From Pseudomonadota bacterium (GTDB lineage: Bacteria > Chloroflexota > Ktedonobacteria > Ktedonobacterales > JACDGC01): a DNA stretch of 7,361 bases. The stretch's first letter is position 1. Each line of letters opens with the position of its first letter. Positions 1 to 5,767 of the stretch are shown here, piece by piece. Location of the stretch: positions 1 through 7,361 of the forward strand of contig JAJPKG010000300.1 in assembly GCA_021323815.1 (NCBI GenBank), in the 5' to 3' direction. Both the position numbers and the translations under genes were made by a program. Below the pieces are notes generated by a model, which made no database searches, was not told where the DNA came from, and saw only the letters and a program-made list of their open reading frames with translations.

Positions 1-111
1 GATCCTTCCCCGGCGGACGTGCCACGCGTGATCCTTCCCCGGCGGACGTGCCACGCGTGATCCTTCCCCGGCGGACGTGCCACGCGCGATCCTTCCCCGG
101 CGGGCGTGCTA
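1..111. repeat. 29-bp tandem direct repeat, three full copies plus one degenerate
   Basis: The unit begins GATCCTTCCCCGGCGG and is 29 bp long. Copies start at 1, 30 and 59 with no spacer between them; the third differs from the first two only at its last base (T to C at 87). A fourth copy starts at 88, keeps the first 16 bases, then decays after about 111. The array probably continues to the left of the window. The unit length is not a multiple of three and there is no spacer, so it is neither coding nor CRISPR. It lies directly before the ABC gene, ending about 40 bp from its start codon, so it could affect that gene's expression, but no known regulatory motif is recognised in it. Confidence 0.93.
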
Positions 112-151
112 TCGCAAACACCCAGTCATCATCACAAGTGAGCCATAAACC

Positions 152-2014
152 ATGTCAACGTCAACCAAAAGCACTGATGCCGCCAATTACGCAGAATATC
201 GTCGCCATCATTTGTGGCGCGAAAATAGCCTGGCCGCCGCCGACGAGCAGGAGACGGGCGAGTTCAATCTGCGCCTGATGCGGCGCTTCTGGCCGTATCT
301 GAGGAAATATCGCGGCAAACTCGCGCTGAGCATGCTGTTCATGCTGGTCTACACGGGACTTAATATCGCTAACCCCTATCTCATCGGCCTCGCCATCGAC
401 CGCTTCATCAGCCGGGGCGACCTGGTGGGGATGATCGTGATGAGCGGCATCTTGCTGGCCGTCAACATTGGCATGTGGCAGGCGCAATATTGGCAGATCT
501 GGACGATGTCGTGGACCGGCGAGCAGGTGCTCTATGAACTGAGTTCGGATATGTTCGCGCACCTGCAAAAGCTGGCGTTGAGCTTTTATGACCGCACGCA
601 GATCGGGCGCGTGATGTCGCGCCTGCAAAGCGATGTGGATGTGCTGGAAAGCATGCTCAGTTCCGGCCTGTTGTCGATGATCAGCTCGGTCATCGCGCTG
701 GTGGGCATCGTGGCCATCATGCTGGCGATGAATCCGCTGCTGGCGGGCGTGACGTTCACCGTGTTGCCGGTGATGTTTGTCATCGCCATCTTCTGGCAGC
801 GCCAGGCGCAGAAATCCTTTCGTCGCACCCGCGCCGCGATCTCACTGGTGAACTCGACGCTGCAAGAAAATATCTCCGGCATGCGCGTCATCCAGAGCCT
901 GGTGCGCGAAGACCGCCAGATGCGCGAGTTCAACGACCTGAATGCCTATAACCGCGACACGAACCTGCAAGCCAGCCGCGTGGCCGCGCTGGTGCTGCCG
1001 CTGGTGGAAGTGGTCGCCGCCGCCGCCACCGCGCTGGTGATCCTCGTCGGCGGCGCAATGGTGGCAAACCACACACTAATGGTCGGTGTGCTGGTCGCCT
1101 TCACGCTCTATATCAACCGCTTCTTCGATCCTATCCGCGATCTCAGCCAGCAATACACGCAGTTGCAGCGGTCGGGCGTGGCTGCCGAGCGCATCTTCCA
1201 GATCCTCGCGCTGCCCATCGACATTCAAGACGCCCCCGACGCGCTGGAATTGCCGCCCATTCGCGGCGATGTGGAGTTCCGCGATGTGGTCTTTGGCTAC
1301 ATGCCGGATCGTCCCGTGCTGCATGGGCTGAATCTGCATGTGCCCGCCGGCACCACGCTGGCGATTGTCGGCCCCACCGGCGCGGGTAAAAGCACCATTG
1401 CGGGATTGCTGACGCGCTTTTATGATGTGCAGTCCGGCGCGGTGCTGATCGACGGCCACGACGTGCGCTCGGTGACGCAAGCCTCGCTGCGTAAGCAGAT
1501 CGGCGTCGTGTTGCAAGAGCCGTTCCTCTTCACCGGCACCATCGCCGACAACATCCGCTATGGCCGGCTGGACGCGACGGATGAAGACATCCAGGCGGCG
1601 GCAGATGCAGTTGGCGCGCACGACCTCATCATCCAGTTGCCTGATGGCTATCAGACGATGATTCGTGAGCGCGGGCGCAATCTGAGCGTGGGCCAGCGCC
1701 AGCTGATCGCTTTTGCCCGCGCCTTCCTGGCCGATCCGCGCATCCTGATCATGGACGAGGCGACAGCGAACATCGACACGCTGACCGAGGTGCTGGTGCA
1801 GCAGGGCGTGCGCAAGCTGCTCAAAGGCCGCACGGCGCTGATCATCGCCCACCGCCTCAGCACCATCAAGGGGGCGGATCAGATCGTGGTGCTCCAGCAG
1901 GGGCGCATCGTGGAACAGGGCACGCATGCTGAGTTGCTTGCACGCAACGGTCACTATGCCCGCCTCTACGCGATGGGTTTCCGCGTTACCAGCGCCACCG
2001 CGACAGCGGATTGA
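152..2014 (+). CDS. ABC transporter, fused permease/ATP-binding exporter half (ABCB/MsbA type)
   Basis: This 620-aa protein is a complete exporter half-transporter that would act as a dimer in the cytoplasmic membrane and use ATP to export an unknown substrate. The membrane domain comes first, with about six helices near residues 57-80, 91-112, 171-192, 195-215, 277-301 and 305-322. The nucleotide-binding domain follows from about residue 372. Visible motifs are Walker A GPTGAGKST (407-415), Q-loop Gln455 in VVLQEPF, signature LSVGQ (511-515), Walker B ILIMDE (531-536, with catalytic Glu536) and H-loop His567. All catalytic residues are present, so the site should be active. The length is slightly above the usual 580-600 aa because of a polar N-terminal extension of about 40 residues. 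The start ATG has only a weak ribosome binding site (AAGTGAG). ABCB-type partners are often encoded as adjacent pairs, so a partner gene may lie to the left; that is an inference. Its last 290 bp are duplicated at 2844-3133. The substrate cannot be told from sequence. Confidence 0.96.
   Translation: MSTSTKSTDAANYAEYRRHHLWRENSLAAADEQETGEFNLRLMRRFWPYLRKYRGKLALSMLFMLVYTGLNIANPYLIGLAIDRFISRGDLVGMIVMSGILLAVNIGMWQAQYWQIWTMSWTGEQVLYELSSDMFAHLQKLALSFYDRTQIGRVMSRLQSDVDVLESMLSSGLLSMISSVIALVGIVAIMLAMNPLLAGVTFTVLPVMFVIAIFWQRQAQKSFRRTRAAISLVNSTLQENISGMRVIQSLVREDRQMREFNDLNAYNRDTNLQASRVAALVLPLVEVVAAAATALVILVGGAMVANHTLMVGVLVAFTLYINRFFDPIRDLSQQYTQLQRSGVAAERIFQILALPIDIQDAPDALELPPIRGDVEFRDVVFGYMPDRPVLHGLNLHVPAGTTLAIVGPTGAGKSTIAGLLTRFYDVQSGAVLIDGHDVRSVTQASLRKQIGVVLQEPFLFTGTIADNIRYGRLDATDEDIQAAADAVGAHDLIIQLPDGYQTMIRERGRNLSVGQRQLIAFARAFLADPRILIMDEATANIDTLTEVLVQQGVRKLLKGRTALIIAHRLSTIKGADQIVVLQQGRIVEQGTHAELLARNGHYARLYAMGFRVTSATATAD
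1723..2012 (+). repeat. 290-bp direct repeat, copy A: 3' end of the ABC gene
   Basis: This stretch matches 2844-3133 at a constant offset of 1121 bp with no gaps. I count seven mismatches, giving 283/290 identity. It covers the ABC gene from just before Walker B to the first base of the stop codon. The match stops at both borders: the bases before 1723 and after 2012 do not align with those around copy B. Four of the seven differences are synonymous. Confidence 0.95.
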
Positions 2015-2037
2015 AGCAAAGCTCGCAGCGATCCTTG

Positions 2038-2445
2038 CTAGGGGTAATTGCCCGATGCCATAAGATTACGCCGGTCGTTTAGACGTTCTTGAACGTTGAA
2101 CTGCAAGAGGAAAGCTGTCGCTCGTCCATTTGCAGTCAATGGCTCGATTCGCGGTCCATTCAGGCGAAAATGACGCTTCCATTGTTGCTTGCGTGGATTG
2201 AAAAGCGGCACGATGCGACCCGAAATGGGATCTACTGAGGAGATGTCACTGCCTTTGTGGCGATTGCAAAAGAAGCATGCCCAGGCAAGATTTTCCAACG
2301 TCGTTGCTCCCGCATGCTTTTCTGCAACAATATGATCTGGTTCGTGAGGCAAAAATGAGAAGCCTTCGGGCATGAGACAGTATTCACATCGCCCCTGCGC
2401 ACGGTCTCTGGCGTGGCGGCGTAATCTTTCGGGAATGGTCGTCAT
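2038..2445 (-). CDS. HNH endonuclease family protein
   Basis: This is a small cytoplasmic HNH nuclease of 135 aa from the chosen start. Zinc-knuckle pairs are C20-E-Y-C23 and C57-F-F-C60. The nuclease core is EPDHIV with His38, then Asn52 in LENLAWAC, then His63 in NRHKGSD. A conserved tail follows (GRIVPLFNPR and a stretch around RIEPL). The frame is open further upstream to 2568, but the ATG at 2445 is preferred: it starts MTTIPERLRR, the usual beginning of this family as I recall it, and lies 4 bp after the stop of the upstream small gene, which suggests translational coupling. The gene converges on the ABC gene with 23 bp between their stops. Homologues with an 83-aa-like partner are, from memory, common in Cyanobacteria and Chloroflexota. 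The substrate is unknown: it could be a stand-alone restriction or toxin nuclease, or a remnant of a mobile element. It looks intact. Confidence 0.87.
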   Translation of the reverse strand: MTTIPERLRRHARDRAQGRCEYCLMPEGFSFLPHEPDHIVAEKHAGATTLENLAWACFFCNRHKGSDISSVDPISGRIVPLFNPRKQQWKRHFRLNGPRIEPLTANGRATAFLLQFNVQERLNDRRNLMASGNYP

Positions 2446-2449
2446 CAGC

Positions 2450-2701
2450 TCAAGATGCCTGCTGACGCAATTTTTTGCTCGCCTCAGCTTTTGCCTGGAT
2501 GATAATATGCTCGATTGCTTCGTAGCTGTCGAGTTCGCGTCGTTCTTCTTCCGTGATGGTTCCTGCACGCTCAGCAGCGATCAGGCTATAGGCGCGCTCG
2601 GCCACTTCCGGCGAGGCGTGGAAAGCGAGGATTTGCTCAGGTGTTGGCTGGCTGGTGATGAAGCGAGCGATTTCCATGATTGCCTGAGAAGCTATTGGCA
2701 T
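2450..2701 (-). CDS. 83-aa small acidic protein encoded upstream of the HNH nuclease
   Basis: This is a conserved-looking small protein of unknown function. It has no membrane segment or signal peptide. The sequence reads as helical, with a centre PTPEQILAFHASPEVAERAY (about residues 19-38), an acidic stretch EEERRELDSYEAIEH (51-65) and a basic end (KKLRQ). The ATG at 2701 has a good ribosome binding site, AGAGAGGAAA at 2716-2707. Met9 is an alternative start but has no comparable site. The gene ends 4 bp before the HNH start codon, so the two are almost certainly co-transcribed. Size, position as first gene and the nuclease partner resemble an antitoxin or immunity gene, but this is inference; I recognise no known antitoxin fold. 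Its upstream region is the same 120-bp repeat that precedes hicB. Confidence 0.83.
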   Translation of the reverse strand: MPIASQAIMEIARFITSQPTPEQILAFHASPEVAERAYSLIAAERAGTITEEERRELDSYEAIEHIIIQAKAEASKKLRQQAS

Positions 2702-2727
2702 CGGCGTTTCCTCTCTTCACGAACTCT

Positions 2728-2748
2728 TTATACTATACCATAGCATAA
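2728..2748 (-). promoter_or_regulatory. Palindrome over a -10-like box, probable promoter/operator of the 83-aa/HNH pair
   Basis: Nine-base arms (TTATACTAT and ATAGCATAA) surround a 3-base centre with one mismatched pair. On the minus strand the site contains TATAGT at 2737-2732, a fair -10 box. That would place transcription start about 24 bases before the 83-aa gene's start codon. No convincing -35 box lies 17 bases upstream. An inverted repeat over a -10 box is typical of a repressor operator in an autoregulated small module; this reading is inferred from position. Confidence 0.5.
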
Positions 2749-2752
2749 TCTC

Positions 2753-2781
2753 TTGCCTTTTGCTCATGGAGCAGGCAGCAA
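2753..2781. other. Conserved hairpin in 120-bp repeat, copy 1
   Basis: The core TGCTC-ATG-GAGCA (2761-2773) is a perfect 5-bp stem with a 3-base loop. It extends outward through two G-T pairs and two mismatches to TTGC and GCAA. The whole hairpin is identical in the second repeat copy. No T-run follows on either strand, so it is not a typical intrinsic terminator. It lies upstream of the minus-strand promoter, so a regulatory or structural role is possible. Confidence 0.45.
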
Positions 2782-2843
2782 GATGCTTTAGACCTCAGCT
2801 ATTCATCTGTTTTGTGGTACGCTCTACGTGAAGGATTGACACT

Positions 2844-3135
2844 CTTCCTGGCCGATCCGCGCATCCTGATCATGGACGAGGCGACGGCGAACATCGACAC
2901 GCTGACCGAGGTGCTGGTGCAGCAGGGCGTGCGCAAGCTGCTCAAAGGCCGCACGGCGCTGATCATCGCTTACGGCCTCAGCACCATCAAGGGAGCGGAT
3001 CAGATCGTGGTGCTCCAGCAGGGGCGCATCGTGGAACAGGGCACGCATGCCGAGTTGCTTGCACGCAACGATCACTATGCCCGCCTCTACGCGATGGGTT
3101 TCCGCGTTACCAGCGCCACCGCGACAGCGGATTAG
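2844..3135 (+). pseudogene. Displaced 3' fragment of the ABC transporter gene
   Basis: This fragment encodes only the last 96 or so residues of the ABC protein, from just before Walker B (ILIMDE) to the C-terminus TSATATAD and a stop codon. It lacks the membrane domain, Walker A, Q-loop and signature, so it cannot work as an ATPase. The open frame extends back to a TTG at 2812 inside the 120-bp repeat, but that start has no ribosome binding site and is not credible. Against the intact gene it has three amino-acid changes: H-loop His to Tyr, the following Arg to Gly, and Gly to Asp near the end. Three of its seven base differences (2970, 2971, 2974) cluster in the H-loop codons. Loss of the essential H-loop histidine fits relaxed selection. 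It could be a tandem-duplication remnant or an original 3' end displaced by an inserted element. Confidence 0.93.
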
Positions 3136-3150
3136 GGATGATGAAGGGGG

Positions 3151-3170
3151 CCAGTGCGTTTACGCATTGG
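3151..3170. other. Hairpin between the ABC fragment and hicA
   Basis: CCAGTGCG and CGCATTGG form an 8-bp stem (one G-T pair) with a TTTA loop. It lies between the end of the plus-strand ABC fragment and the end of minus-strand hicA, where a bidirectional terminator would be expected. No T-run follows on either strand, so termination is only a possibility. Confidence 0.4.
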
Positions 3171-3228
3171 CTCAAATATACTCCTTGGCGGCCTGATTTG
3201 GACCGAAGTGCCAAACTGCTCCCAGTTT

Positions 3229-3447
3229 CTAGAGTTGTTCCCATTCCTGGCGAGTAATTCCGCCTTGATTCAGGATCTCGCGCAACAAATCGAGCGAGAT
3301 ATCGCCGCGATGCGAATTGGGGATTCTCAGCCGATTTGCTCCGCGTTGCATATATTCATGCTTGCCACCAGCAACCGGTCCTTCAAAGCCTAATTGCCGC
3401 AAATAAGCAATCAGATCGCGGCGCTTGATCGGGCCAAGTTTGGGCAT
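3229..3447 (-). CDS. hicA: HicA family mRNA interferase toxin (type II toxin-antitoxin)
   Basis: This 72-aa protein has the HicA layout. An N-terminal helix LGPIKRRDLIAYLRQLGFE is followed by GGKHEYM with the likely catalytic His30, a basic strand NRLRIPNSHRG, and a C-terminal helix DLLREILNQGGITRQEW. HicA proteins are small dsRBD-fold ribonucleases that cleave mRNA and are held in check by HicB; this is family knowledge. The start ATG at 3447 overlaps the hicB stop by one base (TGATG), so translation is coupled and the toxin follows its antitoxin. The length is typical and no residue looks broken, so it is probably intact. The lysine in GGKH, where many relatives have serine, is within normal variation as far as I know. 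Confidence 0.88.
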   Translation of the reverse strand: MPKLGPIKRRDLIAYLRQLGFEGPVAGGKHEYMQRGANRLRIPNSHRGDISLDLLREILNQGGITRQEWEQL

Positions 3448-3686
3448 CAGATTGGTTTTCCGATTTCAAGTTTCATGCCATCTACTTCAGGAAACGTTTC
3501 ATGGTTAGCGATGCCTAACAAAATCCATCCTTCAAGGACTTCTCGTAGTTCTTCTCGGCATGCTGCTTCTGTATCAGCGTCAGCCCATACTCCCTGAAAG
3601 TCGGGTATGGAACCAAAAATCGTACCATCGGCAAGTTGCTTGAAGGTGGCATGCTTCATTGCTTTCTCCAGATATTCGTTCAACAT
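3447..3686 (-). CDS. hicB: HicB family antitoxin, short form
   Basis: This 79-aa protein matches the partial RNase H-like HicB N-domain: FKQLADGTIFGSIPDFQGVW (15-34), then the helix TEAACREELREVLEGWILLGI (39-59), then a strand with VDGMKLEI. The ATG at 3686 has an excellent GGAGG ribosome binding site (3698-3694). The protein ends without the C-terminal helix-turn-helix or ribbon-helix-helix DNA-binding domain found in longer HicBs. It probably neutralises HicA by binding it, but autorepression through the upstream palindrome would need another protein; that is inference. It is encoded upstream of hicA with a one-base overlap. The 120-bp repeat shared with the 83-aa gene begins 14 bp before its start codon. 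Confidence 0.86.
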   Translation of the reverse strand: MLNEYLEKAMKHATFKQLADGTIFGSIPDFQGVWADADTEAACREELREVLEGWILLGIANHETFPEVDGMKLEIGKPI

Positions 3687-3712
3687 ACGTCTGCCTCCAT
3701 TTCACGAACTCT

Positions 3713-3733
3713 TTATGCTATATCATAGCATAA
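3713..3733 (-). promoter_or_regulatory. Perfect palindrome over a -10-like box, probable hicBA promoter/operator
   Basis: Nine-base arms TTATGCTAT and ATAGCATAA flank an ATC centre and pair perfectly. On the minus strand the site includes TATAGC at 3722-3717, a possible -10 box about 30 bases before the hicB start. No clear -35 box is present. Symmetry, position and conservation with 2728-2748 suggest a repressor binding site. The short HicB lacks a DNA-binding domain, so the regulator is unknown. Confidence 0.52.
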
Positions 3734-3737
3734 TCCC

Positions 3738-3766
3738 TTGCCTTTTGCTCATGGAGCAGGCAGCAA
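3738..3766. other. Conserved hairpin in 120-bp repeat, copy 2
   Basis: This is identical to the hairpin at 2753-2781, with stem TGCTC/GAGCA and loop ATG at its core and outer partial pairing. The surrounding repeat has diverged by about 6 percent while this block is unchanged in both copies, a mild hint that the structure matters. Confidence 0.45.
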
Positions 3767-3820
3767 GATGCTGTAGACCTCAGCTATTCAGCTGTTTTGT
3801 GATATGCTCTACGTGAAGGA

Positions 3821-3955
3821 GTAAGACGCCACTAACCGATGAAAAAATTGCCCATGGTTGGATGAACATCGGCAGCCCTCCTTGTCGTAGGCTTGCAACA
3901 GGGATAGCCTATTTTGAGCGGGTGTGGCGGCGTGAGCGTATTTCAGGCGGTGAGT
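3821..3955. other. Unique intergenic stretch between the accessory region and the core genes
   Basis: No gene is supported here. The only structure I see is a weak inverted repeat, TAGGCT (3888-3893) and AGCCTA (3906-3911), followed by TTTT on the plus strand, which could be a poor intrinsic terminator. An ATG at 3839 opens only an 8-codon frame. No third copy of either flanking repeat is present. Confidence 0.5.
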
Positions 3956-5035
3956 TCACTCATAGGTGACGACCAGCGGGGCGGGGGTGAGGCTCAGCAC
4001 TTGTTGCGGCGACCATTGGGGCGTATCCACCGCGCAACCGGCGCTGGGGCAGTCGGCATGATGGAGAAACAGCCCCATGCCGCCATATTGCACCGGCTCG
4101 CTTTTGACGAAATGATGATAGCTCCACAGCTTGTCGCTGAATGAGCCGAAGCCGTCGGGATGCACCACCACCGAGACGAGCGGCGTGATGGTGATGGCTT
4201 CCTTGTGGTGAATGGCACCCTCGAACCATTGGTGAATCATCAGCACCTTGCGCGGCACGTGATAGCGCATGGGAATCTGCGCCAGTTGATTGATCACCCA
4301 ATTGATGTCGAAGGCATCGACATAACCGAGATCCAGGCTGGGGACGCCGAAATCGGGAGTGTAGAAATGGAACTCTGTATCCAGCGCTAGTTCAACGAAG
4401 GGATAGCGTTGCAGATAGGGAAGCACCTGCGAGACGACATCGCGCACGCTGGCGCGGCCAAATTGCAGGTCGAGGAACAGATAGAGGTTATGCGCCTGGC
4501 AATAGTCGATGTAGCTTTGGATCACGCTGGCCGGCACAAAATGGCTGCATGGGGTGAACACCGCGTTCTGGCACCTGTCGGCGATGTTGACCACGACATC
4601 CACACCCACTCTGGCGGGATGCGCGGGATCGGCTTTGGTGTAGGCGCGCCCTAAGGCTTGCAGATGCGGCAGAAAGGTGAACGGGCGCAACGACGCTGGT
4701 CCATTGAAATCCAGTCCCGAATCGGCGATGCCGTAAAAGAGGATCAGGCGATTATTCGGCAGCGGCGCGTTCTGGCTGGGATCAAACGACACCGGCACTG
4801 GCGCGGGATGAGTGGGAGGCGTCAGGGTGGGAGCAGCTTTCGCCGCGCGTGTTTGTGGCGCGGCATGACGGGCGATGGGCAATCCTCCCAGCGGCAATGC
4901 CACCATGTTTGACAGGATCACCGCCACTGCCAGCGCCGCCATCAAGGCGAATGACAACACAATCGCCGCCGTTTCGGTGCCAGAACGCCGTTCCGGCTGC
5001 GCGCCGGGCAACGCTATCTGCTCGTCGTGCTGCAT
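3956..5035 (-). CDS. Membrane-anchored extracellular protein with a TIM-barrel-like domain
   Basis: This 359-aa protein of unknown function has a short charged N-terminus, one hydrophobic segment (about residues 22-44) that would act as a signal anchor, and an Ala/Pro/Thr-rich linker (about 55-92). A globular domain from residue 96 is probably outside the cell. Its strand-helix pattern resembles a TIM barrel: RLILFYGIADSG, VGVDVVVNIADR, LYLFLDLQFG, FVELALDTEFHF, RKVLMIHQWF, VSVVVHPDGFG and GGMGLFLHH. Asp219 and Glu221 in ALDTEFHF sit at a strand end, like catalytic acids in glycoside hydrolases. Five cysteines (155, 163, 179, 329, 334) could form disulfides. From memory it resembles actinobacterial secreted proteins with an ALDPEW motif; that is unverified. 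The ATG at 5035 has a strong GGAGGGG site. It follows the membrane-protein gene by 24 bp, probably in one operon. A role on cell-wall or polysaccharide substrates is a guess. Confidence 0.85.
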   Translation of the reverse strand: MQHDEQIALPGAQPERRSGTETAAIVLSFALMAALAVAVILSNMVALPLGGLPIARHAAPQTRAAKAAPTLTPPTHPAPVPVSFDPSQNAPLPNNRLILFYGIADSGLDFNGPASLRPFTFLPHLQALGRAYTKADPAHPARVGVDVVVNIADRCQNAVFTPCSHFVPASVIQSYIDYCQAHNLYLFLDLQFGRASVRDVVSQVLPYLQRYPFVELALDTEFHFYTPDFGVPSLDLGYVDAFDINWVINQLAQIPMRYHVPRKVLMIHQWFEGAIHHKEAITITPLVSVVVHPDGFGSFSDKLWSYHHFVKSEPVQYGGMGLFLHHADCPSAGCAVDTPQWSPQQVLSLTPAPLVVTYE

Positions 5036-5059
5036 GCTCTCCCCTCCGCCGTCACCCCA

Positions 5060-5662
5060 TCACATCATGCGCGCTTGACCATCCGATCCGATTGACTGAG
5101 CATCTGGTGGCACGGCAGCTTGCCGGCCAAACGCGAACAATTGCAGGAAGATGCCCGCCGCGCACAGCGCCAGCACCAGGATCTCCGCCTGCATCAGCGC
5201 CAGGGTCATGAGGCGCGCCACGCCGAAGACGATGGCCACCGCGCCCAGCAGAGCCGAGAGCAAGATGGTGCTGGCATGCGGCGCGTGCCACCCAGACAGC
5301 CCGCCCAGCACCATGCCGGCCAGAAAGAGGATGAGGTCAATGGTGAGATCGCCGCCGCCCAGAAAGCCCCGCGCCAAATAGGTGAGCGCGAGCATTCCCG
5401 CGCCGCCTGCCGCCGCGCCCAATGGAATATGGACTTTGTGCAGCAGCGTGCCAGCCAGCAAAACGGTGAAAAGCGCCGCGCCGCACAGCAGCACCATCGT
5501 GAGGCCGGCGCTGCCCGTTCCCTGCAACAGATTAGCCAGCAACAGGGCATCCAGCAACGCCGCGCATTGCGCCGTCCAAACGGTGAGCGCGCTGCCGAAA
5601 AAGAGCAAAAACGCCCCGCCGAATAACTCAATGGCGGTCAGCGCCAGCACGATGCCGCTCAT
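5060..5662 (-). CDS. Multi-spanning integral membrane protein, unknown function
   Basis: This 200-aa, very hydrophobic protein is rich in Ala, Leu and Gly. Six or seven membrane segments can be drawn, near residues 4-23, 32-48, 53-74, 82-98, 105-124, 131-150 and 157-178, ending in a short polar tail. The glycine-rich helices (GGAFLLFFG, GMVLGGLSGW, LLGAVAIVFG) recall DUF4203/TMEM198-like membrane proteins, but the match is loose and I would not assign it. There is no catalytic motif. The ATG at 5662 has a purine-rich GGGGGAAAGGG site upstream. It is the first gene of a probable two-gene operon with the anchored TIM-barrel-like protein. Because both products are membrane-bound, they may act together at the cell surface (inference). 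Confidence 0.83.
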   Translation of the reverse strand: MSGIVLALTAIELFGGAFLLFFGSALTVWTAQCAALLDALLLANLLQGTGSAGLTMVLLCGAALFTVLLAGTLLHKVHIPLGAAAGGAGMLALTYLARGFLGGGDLTIDLILFLAGMVLGGLSGWHAPHASTILLSALLGAVAIVFGVARLMTLALMQAEILVLALCAAGIFLQLFAFGRQAAVPPDAQSIGSDGQARMM

Positions 5663-5767
5663 TGCCCTTTCCCCCGGCTGTTTTGCAGGATGTAGAGCGC
5701 ATATCCCATTGCCTGCCGTTCATCATATCAAATGGCAGCCGGTTCCGGCAAGTTGAGCGCCCAGAAG

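Larger units (their letters stand above)
2716..2835. repeat. 120-bp direct repeat, copy 1 (shared upstream region)
   Basis: This stretch aligns without gaps to 3701-3820 at an offset of 985 bp; I count seven mismatches (113/120). It starts just before the ribosome binding site of the 83-aa gene and ends 8 bp before the displaced ABC fragment. It contains an imperfect 21-bp palindrome (2728-2748) and a conserved hairpin (2753-2781). Its two ends carry a short inverted match: CTTCACG at 2715-2721 and CGTGAAG at 2827-2833. That could be chance or a relic of a small inverted-repeat element. No coding content is supported. Confidence 0.92.
3701..3820. repeat. 120-bp direct repeat, copy 2 (shared upstream region)
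   Basis: This is the second copy of the repeat at 2716-2835 (113/120 identical, no gaps). It begins just before the hicB ribosome binding site and ends in GTGAAGGA, after which the sequence becomes unique. It holds a perfect 21-bp palindrome (3713-3733) and the same hairpin (3738-3766) as copy 1. Unlike copy 1 it is not followed by an ABC gene fragment, so it marks the right border of the duplicated region. Confidence 0.92.

Noticed and set aside
1..111. CRISPR array
   Set aside because: The 29-bp unit length is CRISPR-like, but copies are directly adjacent with no spacers and no cas gene is present.
1076..1954. 292-codon open frame on the minus strand across the ABC gene
   Set aside because: It is an antisense shadow of a GC-rich coding gene: low-complexity His/Arg/Gln-rich translation, no recognisable domain, and the same pattern as other antisense frames here.
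2446..2568. N-terminal extension of the HNH gene to an ATG at 2568
   Set aside because: It overlaps the end of the 83-aa gene in another frame and lacks family-like sequence. The start at 2445, 4 bp after the upstream stop, fits better.
2766..2831. 21-codon frame starting ATG-GAG-CAG inside the 120-bp repeat, also present at 3751-3816 in the second copy
   Set aside because: All four base differences between the copies within this frame change the amino acid, and there is no ribosome binding site. Protein selection is not supported; the conservation is better explained by DNA or RNA structure.
2812..3135. A functional 107-aa ATPase-like protein
   Set aside because: The only start is a TTG without a binding site inside a non-coding repeat. 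Walker A and signature motifs are missing and the H-loop histidine is lost.
3888..3915. Intrinsic terminator on the plus strand
   Set aside because: The stem is only 6 bp with a 12-base loop and four T residues, and no plus-strand gene ends nearby.
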